Source of the DNA: JACCQS01 sp963766765
GTDB taxonomy: Bacteria > Actinomycetota > Actinomycetes > Mycobacteriales > Geodermatophilaceae
DNA: 64,000 bases
Direction of reading: 5' to 3'
Assembly (NCBI GenBank): GCA_963766765.1
Contig: CAVYBR010000007.1
Location: 141,515-205,514 of the forward strand
In this document: positions 34,372 through 43,495 of the stretch, piece by piece
How positions within the stretch are numbered: the first letter of the stretch is position 1
Layout: each line of letters begins with the position of its first letter
Position numbers and translations under genes: made by a program
Notes under the pieces: generated by a model
Databases searched by the model: none
Seen by the model: the letters and a program-made list of their open reading frames with translations, nothing else
Told to the model about the DNA's origin: nothing

Positions 34372-35514
34372 ATGAAGTTCGAGACCGCGGCGATCCATGC
34401 TGGGCAAGAGCCGGACGCGATCACCGGATCCGTAGTCGTTCCGATCCATCAGACCTCCACCTACGCCCAGGACGGAGTGGGCGGTCTGCGGTCGGGGTAC
34501 GAGTACAGCCGCACCGGTAATCCGACCCGGACCGCATTGGAGACCTGCCTCGCCGCGCTCGACGGTGGCGTGCGCGGTCTGGCTTTCGCTTCCGGAATGG
34601 CTGCCGAGGACACGTTGGTACGGACGATGTGTCGGCCGGGCGATCACGTGGTCATCCCGGGTGATGCCTACGGAGGCACCTACCGGCTCTTCTCGGCCGT
34701 CATGTCCCAATGGGGAATCGACCACACTCCCGTCCATCTGAGCGACCTCGACGCGGTCCGCGCCGCCATGCGCCCGAGCACACGGTTGCTCTGGTGCGAG
34801 ACGCCCACCAATCCGCTGCTCTCGATTGCCGACATCGCGGCACTCGCCGACATCGCACACTCGGCGGAAGCACGACTGGTGGTGGACAACACGTTCGCCT
34901 CGCCCTATTTGCAACAACCGCTGGCGTTGGGCGCCGACGTCACCGTGTATTCCACGACGAAGTACCTCGGCGGGCACTCCGATGTGGTCGGCGGGGCGGT
35001 GGTCGTTGCCGACGCCGAGCTCGGGAAGCAGCTCGCCTACGCGCAGAACGCGATCGGCGCCGTCCCAGGTGCGTTCGATTCCTGGCTGGTGTTGCGGGGC
35101 ATCAAGACCCTGGGCGTACGGATGGATCGCCACAGTTCCAACGCGGCGCGGGTGGCCGAGTGGCTTTCGGAGCACCCGGCTGTGACGTCCGTGCTCTATC
35201 CGGGGCTACCCGGTCATGCCGGGCACGACCTGGCGAAGCGACAGATGCGGGGATTCGGCGGAATGGTGTCGTTCCTGGTCGCCGGCGGCGAAGCCGCGGC
35301 ACTCGACGTGTGCTCGCGGACCAGGGTGTTCGTGCTCGCGGAGTCACTTGGCGGGGTCGAGTCGCTGATCGAGCATCCCGGCCGGATGACGCATGCCTCT
35401 GTCGCGAACTCTCCCTTGGAGGTTTCGGCGTCGCTGGTGCGGCTGAGCGTCGGCATCGAAAACATCGACGACCTGATCGACGACCTCGACCAGGCATTGA
35501 CCGCGGTCAGCTGA
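34372..35514 (+). CDS. metB: Cystathionine gamma-synthase (Cys/Met metabolism PLP enzyme)
   Basis: PLP enzyme that forms cystathionine from an activated homoserine and cysteine (Rv1079 equivalent); cystathionine gamma-lyase activity is also possible, since the family cannot be split by sequence. YEYSRTGNPTR, ASGMAAEDTL, DNTFASPYLQQPLALGAD and YSTTKYLGGHSDVVGG (PLP lysine Lys197) are all present, as is SLGGVESLIEHP. 380 residues is typical. Start ATG 34372. With cbs it forms the transsulfuration pair, now separated by the inserted secretion locus. Confidence 0.93.
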   Translation: MKFETAAIHAGQEPDAITGSVVVPIHQTSTYAQDGVGGLRSGYEYSRTGNPTRTALETCLAALDGGVRGLAFASGMAAEDTLVRTMCRPGDHVVIPGDAYGGTYRLFSAVMSQWGIDHTPVHLSDLDAVRAAMRPSTRLLWCETPTNPLLSIADIAALADIAHSAEARLVVDNTFASPYLQQPLALGADVTVYSTTKYLGGHSDVVGGAVVVADAELGKQLAYAQNAIGAVPGAFDSWLVLRGIKTLGVRMDRHSSNAARVAEWLSEHPAVTSVLYPGLPGHAGHDLAKRQMRGFGGMVSFLVAGGEAAALDVCSRTRVFVLAESLGGVESLIEHPGRMTHASVANSPLEVSASLVRLSVGIENIDDLIDDLDQALTAVS

Positions 35515-35528
35515 CAACTACGAGCTGA

Positions 35529-35864
35529 TCAGGCGCGGCCGTCCGGAATGAGTGTCGAGGCGGGCACCTCGATGCGGTCGACGTCAAGGCACCCGATGAT
35601 CTGCAGACCCGCCGACGCTGGGACCTCCTTGACCTCGCCGATCGGCTCGCCGACCGCCGGCCCGCCCAGACCTGCCTTGTCCTGCGCCGGCTTGCCGTCC
35701 GGACCGTTCGATGGACCGTGCGACCAGATGGTGGGGGTGCCGACGAAATACTGCGCACCGAGGCACCCATCGCCGGCCTCGACCACGTGTCCGCCGACCA
35801 CAACACAGGCCGCCGCCAATGACGCCGAACCCAGCAGCGCCGCGGGCCACGCTCGATAACTCAT
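35529..35864 (-). CDS. Small exported protein, function unknown
   Basis: 111 residues from ATG 35864. The first 25 residues look like a signal peptide or signal anchor (short basic start, then WPAALLGSASLAAACVVVGG); the cysteine in this run does not sit in a convincing lipobox. The remainder is glycine- and proline-rich, with two cysteines (GDGCLGAQ and IIGCLDVD) that could form a disulfide. I do not recognise a family. The ATG overlaps the stop of the GNAT gene by four bases (ATGA), so it ends the four-gene MoxR-VWA-GNAT operon. Confidence 0.65.
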   Translation of the reverse strand: MSYRAWPAALLGSASLAAACVVVGGHVVEAGDGCLGAQYFVGTPTIWSHGPSNGPDGKPAQDKAGLGGPAVGEPIGEVKEVPASAGLQIIGCLDVDRIEVPASTLIPDGRA

Positions 35865-36388
35865 GACGGCACCGACCGGACCATGCCCACGTGTTGCTCG
35901 GGTACCTCTGCGACGGTGAACTGACCGGTCACGGTGTGGAAGCCCAGGCGGGTGTAGAAGCCCTCGGCCCCGACCCTGGCGTTGCACCAGATCGCGTTAC
36001 CCCCGCGGTCGGCGACGTGATTGACCGCGGCTTCGACGAGCAGCCGCCCGACTCCGCTGCCCCGAGCTGACGGATCGGTAGCCATCGCCCGCAACTGCCA
36101 GGACTTCCCGGTGTCGATGTCGACCGAATCGGCCCACGGACAGGGCACCGGTTCCAGCCGAACACAGCCGATGAGGGCGCCGTTACCGGCCAGTGCGCGA
36201 ACCGCCAGATAGGCAGTGTCGGGATTCTGATCCCCGGCGACCGTCATCTGGCGGATCGTCAGGTGCGGGCGGAGGACGGCCCGGCGCAGGGCGGCGGTCT
36301 CTTCAGCGCTGGACCGGGTCACGCGCAGGCCGGAGCTGACCCTGCTCGAGGGGGGTCGGGCCTCGGTACGCTCCATGCCGGCGCTCAT
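35861..36388 (-). CDS. GNAT family N-acetyltransferase
   Basis: Acetyl-CoA-dependent acyltransferase. The acetyl-CoA binding motif A is MATDPSARGSGVGRLLVEAA near residues 100-121. The preceding strand is WQLRAMATD, and the C-terminal FYTRLGFHTV block is normal for the fold. 175 residues. The ATG overlaps the stop of the VWA gene by four bases, and its own stop overlaps the start of the small exported protein, so all are translationally coupled. The substrate (amine or protein) is unknown. Confidence 0.87.
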   Translation of the reverse strand: MSAGMERTEARPPSSRVSSGLRVTRSSAEETAALRRAVLRPHLTIRQMTVAGDQNPDTAYLAVRALAGNGALIGCVRLEPVPCPWADSVDIDTGKSWQLRAMATDPSARGSGVGRLLVEAAVNHVADRGGNAIWCNARVGAEGFYTRLGFHTVTGQFTVAEVPEQHVGMVRSVPS

Positions 36389-38409
36389 GCCGATCGAGCC
36401 CGCCTGCCGCGTCGGGCGTCGAGATAGTCGGCGACCACGTACTCCCCGAGATGGGCCGGGTCCGGCTGGAAGAGCCGGCCGCCGGCCTGGCGAACCAGGG
36501 AATCGACGAAGTCGATCAGGTTGGGGTCAGGGTCGAGTGCGAAGACGTTGATCTGGGCCCCTATCCGAGTGCATCGCATGACCTCGGTCATCGTCAGGGC
36601 GACGGTCTCGGGCAGCGGCGGCCAATAGAACAACGCCCGGCCGTTCTCGGTGAGATGCGCGGTGGGTTCACCATCGGTGACGATCATGATGATCGGTTCG
36701 CTGTCCCGGTGTCGGTTGAGAAACCGGCGGGCCAGCATCAGGCCGTGTTGCAGGTTCGTGCCCTGCAGGGTATCGACGTCGAGGTCGGCGAGTTCACCGG
36801 CCGAAATCTCTCGGGCTCGGCTGGCGAATCCGATGATCTGGATCGCGTCCTGGGGGAACTTCGTGCTGACGAGAGTGTGGAGTGCCAGCGCCGTGGACTT
36901 CGCCTCCGGCCAGGTCCCGCGCAGCGCCATGGAGTAGGACAGATCGACCAGGAGGGCGACCGCTGCGCTGCTGCGTCGCTCGGTCTCCACCACGGCGACA
37001 TCGTCCACGGCGATTGGCACGCTCCTCCGACGCTCGCCGGGAACGTCCGGTTCCAGCTCGGCCATGCCGCCGCTGAGGTCCGGTCGCTCACCGGCGGTAC
37101 GCAGGACCGCGCGGCGAACCGTCTCCACGACGTCGATGGGCTGCTCGTCGCCGAACTGCCAAGGGCGCGAGGAGCCGGTGAGCTCCCCGGAGGGCCCGGT
37201 CGCGGTGATGTCGTGCTGACCCCGGCGGCCTTCGGACAGCCTCCCGAAGACTCGGCGCAGAGCCGTGGCCCCCATTCGCCGCACAGCCTTCGGGGACAGG
37301 GTCAGCTTCCCCGCTGACCGGTTGAGCCAGCCCTGATCCTCCAGTTCGGACTCCAGCTCACGCAGTGCCTCGAGGTCAGCGGCGGCGTCGCGACCCAGCG
37401 CGTTCTCCAGAGCCTGTGCGTCGATGTCGCTCAGGTCGGCGCCCGGGTAGTCCTGGGAAAGGGCGCGGGAAAGCTCCTCCAGGTCTGCCAGGTCACGCAC
37501 GGCAGCGGTCGCGTCGCCGAGTCCGAGGGACTCGGTACCGTCCGGAACCGACCCACGGTCCCACCGCAGGTCCGGGCGAGCGCGCCGTAGCTCGTCGTTC
37601 AGAGCGCCGATCTGGTCGCCGATGCCCATCTGCTCCCACGTGTCGGCGATGAGGTTGGCGAGCTCGGCCCGTTGGTCTGCGCTCATCCCGGCCAACATCC
37701 GCTGCTGGGCGGCTGCTTGACGGGCCAGGGAGTCGATCAGTTCTTCGGTGTTGCGCGGGTTATCGGGGAACGCGTCCCCGTACTGCTCCATGAACTGATG
37801 AAAGGCTTCGGTGGTGTCCTCGCCGCGGTTGTGCGCCTGGATCAGATCGGTCAGGTCCGAGACCATCTGACGCAGGCGTTCCTGGTTGAGGCCGCTGTCG
37901 CCGTGGCTGGTCAGTGCGTCGCGCATCTTCGCGAAGGAACTGTCCAGCACCTCCCGGCGCAGCAGGTCCTGGATCTCCTGGTACTTCGCGCGAGCCTGCG
38001 GATTGGCCCAGTTGTAGTCGGCCAAATCTCGTACCGCGCCGGCGGTGTCGTCCGGGAGCGAGGCCAACTCCGCCTCAGCGAACCGTGCCTCGGGGCGCGG
38101 GTCGTATTCGAGGGTCTGCCGTTCCGCGGTCATGGCCTCGTCGAGCAGCCGCTGCACCTCGCGCAGCGTGCCGTCCATCGCGCCGCGTTGGCGGGCCTGC
38201 CGCAAACGCTCACGGACTTTGTCCCGCAAGGCATCTAGGCCACGCCGGCCAGCAGCGCCGGCCCGCATCAAGCGGCGAAGGGCATCGCTCGTACTCTCCC
38301 CGGCGAGTACAGAATCGCCTAACGCGTCCACCGCAGTGGCGACGTCGTAGGGCTCGGCGAGCGGATCGGGACCGCCCTGCCACGCGCCGTACCGATAGCG
38401 CCGTTTCAT
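36385..38409 (-). CDS. VWA domain protein (partner of a MoxR/chelatase-type AAA+ ATPase)
   Basis: Large protein whose first 400 residues are mostly helical and charged. The C-terminal third is a von Willebrand factor A domain with a complete MIDAS: DLSYSM beginning near residue 489, the threonine in GTNLQHGL, and the aspartate in IVTDGEPT. Such proteins work with MoxR-type AAA+ ATPases in metal insertion or chaperone-like remodelling, in the manner of magnesium-chelatase subunits. 674 residues. ATG 38409 follows the ATPase stop by nine bases. A TTT-free, Arg/Ala-rich C-terminus ends in RRGRRARSA. Confidence 0.88.
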   Translation of the reverse strand: MKRRYRYGAWQGGPDPLAEPYDVATAVDALGDSVLAGESTSDALRRLMRAGAAGRRGLDALRDKVRERLRQARQRGAMDGTLREVQRLLDEAMTAERQTLEYDPRPEARFAEAELASLPDDTAGAVRDLADYNWANPQARAKYQEIQDLLRREVLDSSFAKMRDALTSHGDSGLNQERLRQMVSDLTDLIQAHNRGEDTTEAFHQFMEQYGDAFPDNPRNTEELIDSLARQAAAQQRMLAGMSADQRAELANLIADTWEQMGIGDQIGALNDELRRARPDLRWDRGSVPDGTESLGLGDATAAVRDLADLEELSRALSQDYPGADLSDIDAQALENALGRDAAADLEALRELESELEDQGWLNRSAGKLTLSPKAVRRMGATALRRVFGRLSEGRRGQHDITATGPSGELTGSSRPWQFGDEQPIDVVETVRRAVLRTAGERPDLSGGMAELEPDVPGERRRSVPIAVDDVAVVETERRSSAAVALLVDLSYSMALRGTWPEAKSTALALHTLVSTKFPQDAIQIIGFASRAREISAGELADLDVDTLQGTNLQHGLMLARRFLNRHRDSEPIIMIVTDGEPTAHLTENGRALFYWPPLPETVALTMTEVMRCTRIGAQINVFALDPDPNLIDFVDSLVRQAGGRLFQPDPAHLGEYVVADYLDARRGRRARSA

Positions 38410-38418
38410 CCGGCCGAC

Positions 38419-39852
38419 CTACCCGCCGTACAAGGTGCGCGGGCCATCGACGTCCTTGCCGAGGCGTCGAGTGAGGTAGAGACCCTCGAGGGCGAATTCG
38501 ACCGCCGCGGCCGCCTGGTCAGGCAGGTCCTCGCTCTCGCCGACACCGAGCGCGGTCAGGAGCTCGGCGAGTCCTGGTACGGAGCCGAACTGGGCGAGCA
38601 GCGCGGCCCCGGCGACCAACTCTCCGGAGTCCACGGTCTGGCCTTCGGCGAAATGATCCTGCAGGCCGGAGAGATCCACGCCGGCCAGCAGATGCCGGAA
38701 CGTCTCGGCGGTCGCTCGGCGAAGCAGATGAGCCAGGATCTCCAGTTCGCGTTCGCCTTCGTCCTCACCACTGGCGTCGGCGAACTCGACCTTGCCGCGG
38801 GCGGCCGGCAGGGCGCTCGGTAGGTCACACACCCGAGCGACAGCCCGTTCCTCGCCGGTCAGCGCGGCTCGGCGGACGGCCGAGGCGGCCATCGTCTCCA
38901 CTGCTGCGATCGCGAACCGGGCACTGACCCCAGAGCGCCGGTCGACGTGCTGACTCTCCCGGACCAGGCGGGCGTATCGACTCACGATCTCGACGATGTG
39001 CTCGGGGATCAGCGGCGCGGCGAGCTCCAGGTCCGGTGCCCAGGACAGCATGGCTTCCTGCGTGACCAGAGCGATCTCGTCGTCCAGGTCGAGCGGGTAG
39101 TGCGTACGGACCTCGCTCCCGAAGCGGTCCTTGAGCGGGGTGATGATCCGCCCGCGGTTGGTGTAGTCCTCGGGGTTGGCGCTGGCAACCAGAAGGAGGT
39201 CCAGCGGGAGGCGAAGCCGATAACCGCGCACCTGGATGTCGCGCTCCTCCAGGACGTTGAGCAACGCGACCTGGATCCGCTCGGCTAAGTCCGGTAGCTC
39301 GTTGATCGAGAAGATGCCGCGGTTGGTACGTGGGATGAGCCCGAAGTGGATCGTCTCCGGATCGCCCAGAGTGCGGCCCTGGGCGACCTTGATCGGGTCC
39401 ACGTCGCCGATCAGGTCCCCGACGCTGGTGTCCGGAGTGGCCAACTTCTCGCCGTAGCGGGCGTCGCGATGCAGCCAGGCCACCGGCGCCGCATCGCCGT
39501 GCTCGGCGGTCTGCCGCAACCCCCAGGCCGAGATCGGCGCGAGCGGGTGCTCGTTGAGCTCACTTCCGGCAAGTACGGGCGTCCACTCGTCGAGGAGGCC
39601 GACCAACGTACGGATCAGCCGGGTCTTGCCCTGGCCGCGTTCGCCGAGCAGCACGAAGTCGTGCCCAGCGAGCAGAGCCCGCTCCACCTCCGGGATCACG
39701 GTGTCGTCGAAGCCGACGATGCCCGGCATGGACGGAAGTCCGGCGGCGATCCGGCGCAGGAGGTTAGCCCGGATCTCTTCCTTGACGCCGAGGGCACGGG
39801 CACCGGACTCGCGAAGAGCCCCGACCGTGGTGTCGGCTGGCGCGGTTGTCAT
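38419..39852 (-). CDS. AAA+ ATPase, MoxR/magnesium-chelatase ChlI type
   Basis: AAA+ ATPase presumed to act with the VWA protein encoded downstream. Walker A is LLGERGQGKTRLIR near residues 67-80; Walker B is IFSINELPDL, with the acidic pair reduced to Asn-Glu (NE) in place of DE; VASANPEDYTNRGRIITPLKDRF supplies sensor 1 and the arginine finger. The C-terminal helical lid is present. 477 residues from ATG 39852. It diverges from threonine ammonia-lyase with 91 bases between starts and heads the four-gene operon running to 35529. Confidence 0.9.
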   Translation of the reverse strand: MTTAPADTTVGALRESGARALGVKEEIRANLLRRIAAGLPSMPGIVGFDDTVIPEVERALLAGHDFVLLGERGQGKTRLIRTLVGLLDEWTPVLAGSELNEHPLAPISAWGLRQTAEHGDAAPVAWLHRDARYGEKLATPDTSVGDLIGDVDPIKVAQGRTLGDPETIHFGLIPRTNRGIFSINELPDLAERIQVALLNVLEERDIQVRGYRLRLPLDLLLVASANPEDYTNRGRIITPLKDRFGSEVRTHYPLDLDDEIALVTQEAMLSWAPDLELAAPLIPEHIVEIVSRYARLVRESQHVDRRSGVSARFAIAAVETMAASAVRRAALTGEERAVARVCDLPSALPAARGKVEFADASGEDEGERELEILAHLLRRATAETFRHLLAGVDLSGLQDHFAEGQTVDSGELVAGAALLAQFGSVPGLAELLTALGVGESEDLPDQAAAAVEFALEGLYLTRRLGKDVDGPRTLYGG

Positions 39853-39943
39853 CGGCTCGAAGGTACGCCGAACTGCGCGCGAATCGCGCCCGGCGCCCCA
39901 CGCTCGCGACGAGGGCCCGGCTGGGCTGACAGGATGCGTAGTC

Positions 39944-41164
39944 GTGGGGCAGGAGTCGCATCTGGTTGGCGTGGACGAGATCCTCGCCGCGCAGAAGGTG
40001 CTGGACGGGATCGTCCGTCGAACACCGATGGAAACCTCCCGCGTGCTCAGCGAGCAGGTCGGCGGGCCGGTGCTCTTCAAGTGCGAGAACCTGCAACGCA
40101 CCGGTTCGTTCAAGATCCGAGGTGCCTACCTCCGCATCTCCCGCCTGAGCCACGAGCAACGATCCCGTGGAGTGGTGGCGGCCAGCGCCGGAAACCACGC
40201 GCAAGGGGTTGCGCTGGCGGCGAGCCTGCTGGGTGCCGCTGCGACGGTGTTCATGCCCAACAGCGCCCCGCTGCCGAAGGTGGCGGCCACCCGGGGCTAC
40301 GGCGCGGATATCCACTTGGTGGGGCACACGATCGCCGAACCGATGGAGGCAGCCAAGAAGTTCGCCGCCGAGACCGGCGCGGTCTTCATCCATCCGTTCG
40401 ATCACCCCGATCTCATCGCCGGTCAAGGCACGGTCGGCCTGGAGATTCTGGAGCAATGTCCGGAGGTCGCCACGGTGGTGGTGTGCACCGGCGGCGGAGG
40501 ACTGTTGTCCGGCATCGCAGCCGCAGTGAAGGGACTGCGACCTGACGTTCGAGTGGTCGGGGCGCAGGCTGCCGCGGCAGCCTGCTTCCCCGGCTCACTG
40601 GCGCAGGGTTCGCCCACGACCCTCGCGTCTATGGACACCATGGCCGACGGCATCGCCGTACCCGCTCCGAGCGACCTCACCTTCACCCATGTCCGGGACC
40701 TCGCGGACGAGATCGTCACCGTTTCGGAGGAGTCGCTGTCGCGCGCTCTGCTGTTGTGCCTCGAGCGCGGCAAGCTCCTGGTCGAGCCCGCCGGGGTCGC
40801 CGGGGTGGCGGCAGTGCAGGAGAATCCGTCCGCGTTCACCCCTCCGGTAGTGGTCGTGCTCTCCGGCGGCAACGTGGACCCGGTCCTCCTGCTGCGGGTC
40901 GTCGAGCACGGCATGGTCGCCGCCGGCCGCTATCTGTCGGTACGGCTGCGCGCGCCCGACCAGCCCGGGTCGCTGGCCAAGGTGCTGTCGGTGGTCGCCG
41001 ACCTCGGTGCCAGCGTGCGTGAGGTCGAACACTCCCGTACGGGCTCGCGCCTGCACCTAGGCGAGGTGGAAGTCGCACTGTCCCTGGAGACGCGCGGGGC
41101 CGACCATCGTGCTGAAGTAGTTCAGGCGCTGCTGGCCGCCGGGTACCCCGTGGACATCCAGTGA
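39944..41164 (+). CDS. ilvA: Threonine ammonia-lyase
   Basis: PLP enzyme that deaminates threonine to 2-oxobutyrate and ammonia; with its short ACT domain it resembles the catabolic/biosynthetic IlvA of actinobacteria. The PLP lysine is Lys57 in TGSFKIRGAY; the substrate loop is ASAGNHAQGVAL; the glycine-rich phosphate loop is VCTGGGGLLSG; LSGGN precedes the C-terminal ACT-type regulatory domain (about 325-406, VRLRAPDQPGSLAKVL). GTG 39944 has AGGA nine bases upstream. It stands between the divergent AAA+ operon and a palindrome at 41184. Confidence 0.94.
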   Translation: MGQESHLVGVDEILAAQKVLDGIVRRTPMETSRVLSEQVGGPVLFKCENLQRTGSFKIRGAYLRISRLSHEQRSRGVVAASAGNHAQGVALAASLLGAAATVFMPNSAPLPKVAATRGYGADIHLVGHTIAEPMEAAKKFAAETGAVFIHPFDHPDLIAGQGTVGLEILEQCPEVATVVVCTGGGGLLSGIAAAVKGLRPDVRVVGAQAAAAACFPGSLAQGSPTTLASMDTMADGIAVPAPSDLTFTHVRDLADEIVTVSEESLSRALLLCLERGKLLVEPAGVAGVAAVQENPSAFTPPVVVVLSGGNVDPVLLLRVVEHGMVAAGRYLSVRLRAPDQPGSLAKVLSVVADLGASVREVEHSRTGSRLHLGEVEVALSLETRGADHRAEVVQALLAAGYPVDIQ

Positions 41165-41183
41165 CATCCCGGCACCCGAACGT

Positions 41184-41198
41184 GCTTACGTCGTAAGC
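41184..41198. promoter_or_regulatory. 15-bp palindrome upstream of the DrrAB-type exporter
   Basis: GCTTACG-T-CGTAAGC is a perfect 7-bp inverted repeat around one base. It lies 75-89 bases before the exporter start and 19 bases after ilvA. It could be an operator for a TetR/GntR-type repressor or the stem of a short terminator (a TTTT follows at 41206). No regulator gene is adjacent. Confidence 0.45.
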
Positions 41199-41272
41199 GG
41201 ATTCGTTTTGCCACCACCAGCGCAACCGGGGCATGCAGCCGGCCAATAAATCTGTCGGACCCGGTCTATACC

Positions 41273-42310
41273 GTGGCCTGTGTGAATGCAGCCATTGAAG
41301 TCGAAGGCCTCGTGAAGAGGTACAAGGAAACAGTTGCACTGGCCGGGATCGATTTCAGCGTCCCCGAAGCCACCGTTCTCGGGCTGCTGGGCCCCAATGG
41401 AGCCGGGAAAACGACGGCCGTCCGCATTCTCAGCACTCTGATCAAGCCCGACGAGGGCAGGGCCACAGTGTTCGGGCTGGACGTCGACACCCAGGCAGAC
41501 GAGGTGCGCTCCACGATCGGTCTGACTGGGCAGTACGCGGCGGTGGACGAATACCTGACCGGCTTCGAAAATCTGGAAATGATCGGCCGGCTCTATCAGT
41601 TGGGCAAGGCCGAGTCGCGCCAGCGAGCCGGTGCCCTGTTGGAACGATTCGATCTGGCCCATGCCGGAAACCGGATCGCCAAGACCTACTCCGGCGGCAT
41701 GCGCCGTCGATTGGACGTTGCGGCCTCGCTCATCGCACAACCGCGGGTGCTGTTCCTGGACGAGCCGACCACCGGGCTCGACCCACGGAGTCGGCTGGGC
41801 ATGTGGGAGTTCATCGAGGAGCTGGTCAAGGAGGGCACGACGATCCTGTTGACGACCCAATATCTCGACGAGGCCGACCGGTTGGCCGACAGCATCGTCG
41901 TCATCGACGAGGGCAAGGTCATCGCCCGCGGAACCGCTGACGAGCTCAAGTCTCAGGTAGGTGGCGAGCGGCTGGAGATCACGGTCGCGCATGCCTCGGA
42001 ATTGCCGCCCCTGCGTGACCTGCTGGCACCGCTCGCCGTCGATGACCCGCTCAGCAACGAGCAGACCCGCCGCCTCACCATTCCGGTCACCGGCGGGGTC
42101 GACGTGCTGCGGGATGCACTGAGCCGGCTGGAAGGCAGCTCCATCAAGGTCGTTGACGTCGGACTGCGCCGCCCCGACTTGGACGACGTTTTCATGACGT
42201 TGACCGGGCACGCCGCGGAACAGAAAGCAGCTGCCGACGCCGAGGACGAGGAATCGTCGGGCGAGACGGGCAAACGAGCCAAGAAGAAGTCGAAGGAGAC
42301 AGTCAGATGA
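41273..42310 (+). CDS. Daunorubicin-resistance-type ABC transporter ATP-binding protein (DrrA family)
   Basis: ATPase subunit of a DrrAB-type exporter. Walker A GPNGAGKTT near residue 40, signature YSGGMRRRLD near 139, and Walker B VLFLDEPTTGLDPRSR near 160, followed by LLTTQYLDEAD, which is diagnostic of the DrrA family. The C-terminal domain ends in a lysine-rich tail (GKRAKKKSKETVR). GTG 41273 is used; GTG 41282 would remove three residues. Neither has a Shine-Dalgarno, and a TATACC hexamer just upstream suggests a leaderless transcript. The stop overlaps the permease ATG (ATGA). Confidence 0.93.
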   Translation: MACVNAAIEVEGLVKRYKETVALAGIDFSVPEATVLGLLGPNGAGKTTAVRILSTLIKPDEGRATVFGLDVDTQADEVRSTIGLTGQYAAVDEYLTGFENLEMIGRLYQLGKAESRQRAGALLERFDLAHAGNRIAKTYSGGMRRRLDVAASLIAQPRVLFLDEPTTGLDPRSRLGMWEFIEELVKEGTTILLTTQYLDEADRLADSIVVIDEGKVIARGTADELKSQVGGERLEITVAHASELPPLRDLLAPLAVDDPLSNEQTRRLTIPVTGGVDVLRDALSRLEGSSIKVVDVGLRRPDLDDVFMTLTGHAAEQKAAADAEDEESSGETGKRAKKKSKETVR

Positions 42311-43110
42311 GCTCGCTGACCCAAGTCGTTGGCGACAGCCTGGTCATCACCAGGCGCAACCTGATCAAGGTCAAGCGAGTGCCGGACCTGATCGTGTTCG
42401 CGACCCTGTCGCCGATCATGTTCGTGCTGCTGTTCGTCTACGTGTTCGGCAGCGCGATCCCCATCGAGGGCATCTCGTATGCCGAATTCCTGCTGCCCGG
42501 CATCTTCGCCCAGACGGTGATCTTCGGCAGCACGATCACCGGCGCGAGCCTTGCCGATGACGTGCAGAAGGGGCTCATCGAGCGGTTCCGGTCGTTGCCG
42601 ATGTCCCGCTCAGCGGTGCTGATCGGGCGCACGGTGGCCGATCAGGGACTCAATGTCGTGACGATCGTGGTCATGTCGGTCACCGGGCTCATCGTCGGCT
42701 GGCGGACCCACACCTCGGTCCTCGAAGTGTTGGCCGGCTTCTTGATTCTGCTGCTCTTCGCGTTCGCGATCTCCTGGCTGTTCGCGCTTGTCGGCTTGAT
42801 CGTGCGCACCCCGGAGGTGGTCAACAACGCCTCGTTCATCGTGATCTTCCCGCTGACATTCATCGCCAACACGTTCGTGCCGACCGAGGGCTTCCCAACA
42901 GTGCTCAAGGTCTTCGCCGACTGGAACCCCGTCTCAGCGGTCACTCAATCGGCCCGGGAGCTGTTCGGAAATGTGATTCCGGGGGTGCCTGCCCCTGAGG
43001 CGTGGTCGCTGCGGAATCCGGAGATCTACACCCTCATCTGGGTGGTGATCATCCTGGCCATCTTCGTGCCGCTCGCGGTCAGGCAATACGTCCGCGCCGG
43101 CGCCCGCTAG
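42307..43110 (+). CDS. ABC-2 type permease (DrrB family)
   Basis: Membrane partner of the DrrA-like ATPase. Six hydrophobic segments: about 29-50, 57-80 (with GISYAEFLLPGIFAQ), 110-135, 140-163, 172-192 and 236-258. GSTITGASLADDVQKGLIERFRSLPMSR, a well-conserved cytoplasmic loop of this family, lies between the second and third. 267 residues. Coupled to the ATPase gene by a four-base overlap. It may export a hydrophobic drug or lipid; nothing in the neighbourhood names the substrate. Confidence 0.92.
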   Translation: MSSLTQVVGDSLVITRRNLIKVKRVPDLIVFATLSPIMFVLLFVYVFGSAIPIEGISYAEFLLPGIFAQTVIFGSTITGASLADDVQKGLIERFRSLPMSRSAVLIGRTVADQGLNVVTIVVMSVTGLIVGWRTHTSVLEVLAGFLILLLFAFAISWLFALVGLIVRTPEVVNNASFIVIFPLTFIANTFVPTEGFPTVLKVFADWNPVSAVTQSARELFGNVIPGVPAPEAWSLRNPEIYTLIWVVIILAIFVPLAVRQYVRAGAR

Positions 43111-43119
43111 GCCGGGGCG

Positions 43120-43434
43120 TCAGAGCCAGGGCAATTCCAGTATCAGGTCGAGGTCATCGGGAGACTGCCCCTCCCGGACGACTCGGTTGGGTTGGTGCTG
43201 GCCACAGATCGCGCAGCGATGCACGATCTGCCAGCCCTTCCCGCCCTTGTCCACCAGTCCGATCGGCTCCATGAGGCCGGCGCAGTCGGACGCGCGATCG
43301 CCCGGCGCGACGTCGACATGGAGCGACCACAGGCAGTACGGGCAATGGTTGCGGTAATGCCCGTCGCTGTTGGCCAGCACGTCGGCGCCACACCTGAGGC
43401 AGCGAAAGGATGTGTTCTCCTGCGCCCGTGACAT
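43120..43434 (-). CDS. RNHCP domain zinc-binding protein
   Basis: 104-residue protein of the RNHCP family (named for the conserved RNHCPYCLWS motif, here near residues 28-37). Two CxxC pairs (CLRCGAD; CPYC) and a third (CAICGQHQ, near 74) are well placed to bind zinc. The N-terminal TSFRCLRCG resembles a ribosomal-type zinc knuckle. The function is not established. It converges on the DrrB gene with nine bases between stops and is divergent from the Lrp-type regulator gene. Start ATG 43434. Confidence 0.88.
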   Translation of the reverse strand: MSRAQENTSFRCLRCGADVLANSDGHYRNHCPYCLWSLHVDVAPGDRASDCAGLMEPIGLVDKGGKGWQIVHRCAICGQHQPNRVVREGQSPDDLDLILELPWL

Positions 43435-43495
43435 CGGCAGCCCTTCCTGGCCGGTCGCCCGGATCCGCGTCAGCGCAATCGGTCAGGATGAGGGT

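Noticed and set aside
34258..35175. Upstream extension of the eccD frame across metB
   Set aside because: It is antisense to metB, and a good GTG with ribosome binding site exists at 34257 exactly before the ubiquitin-like domain.
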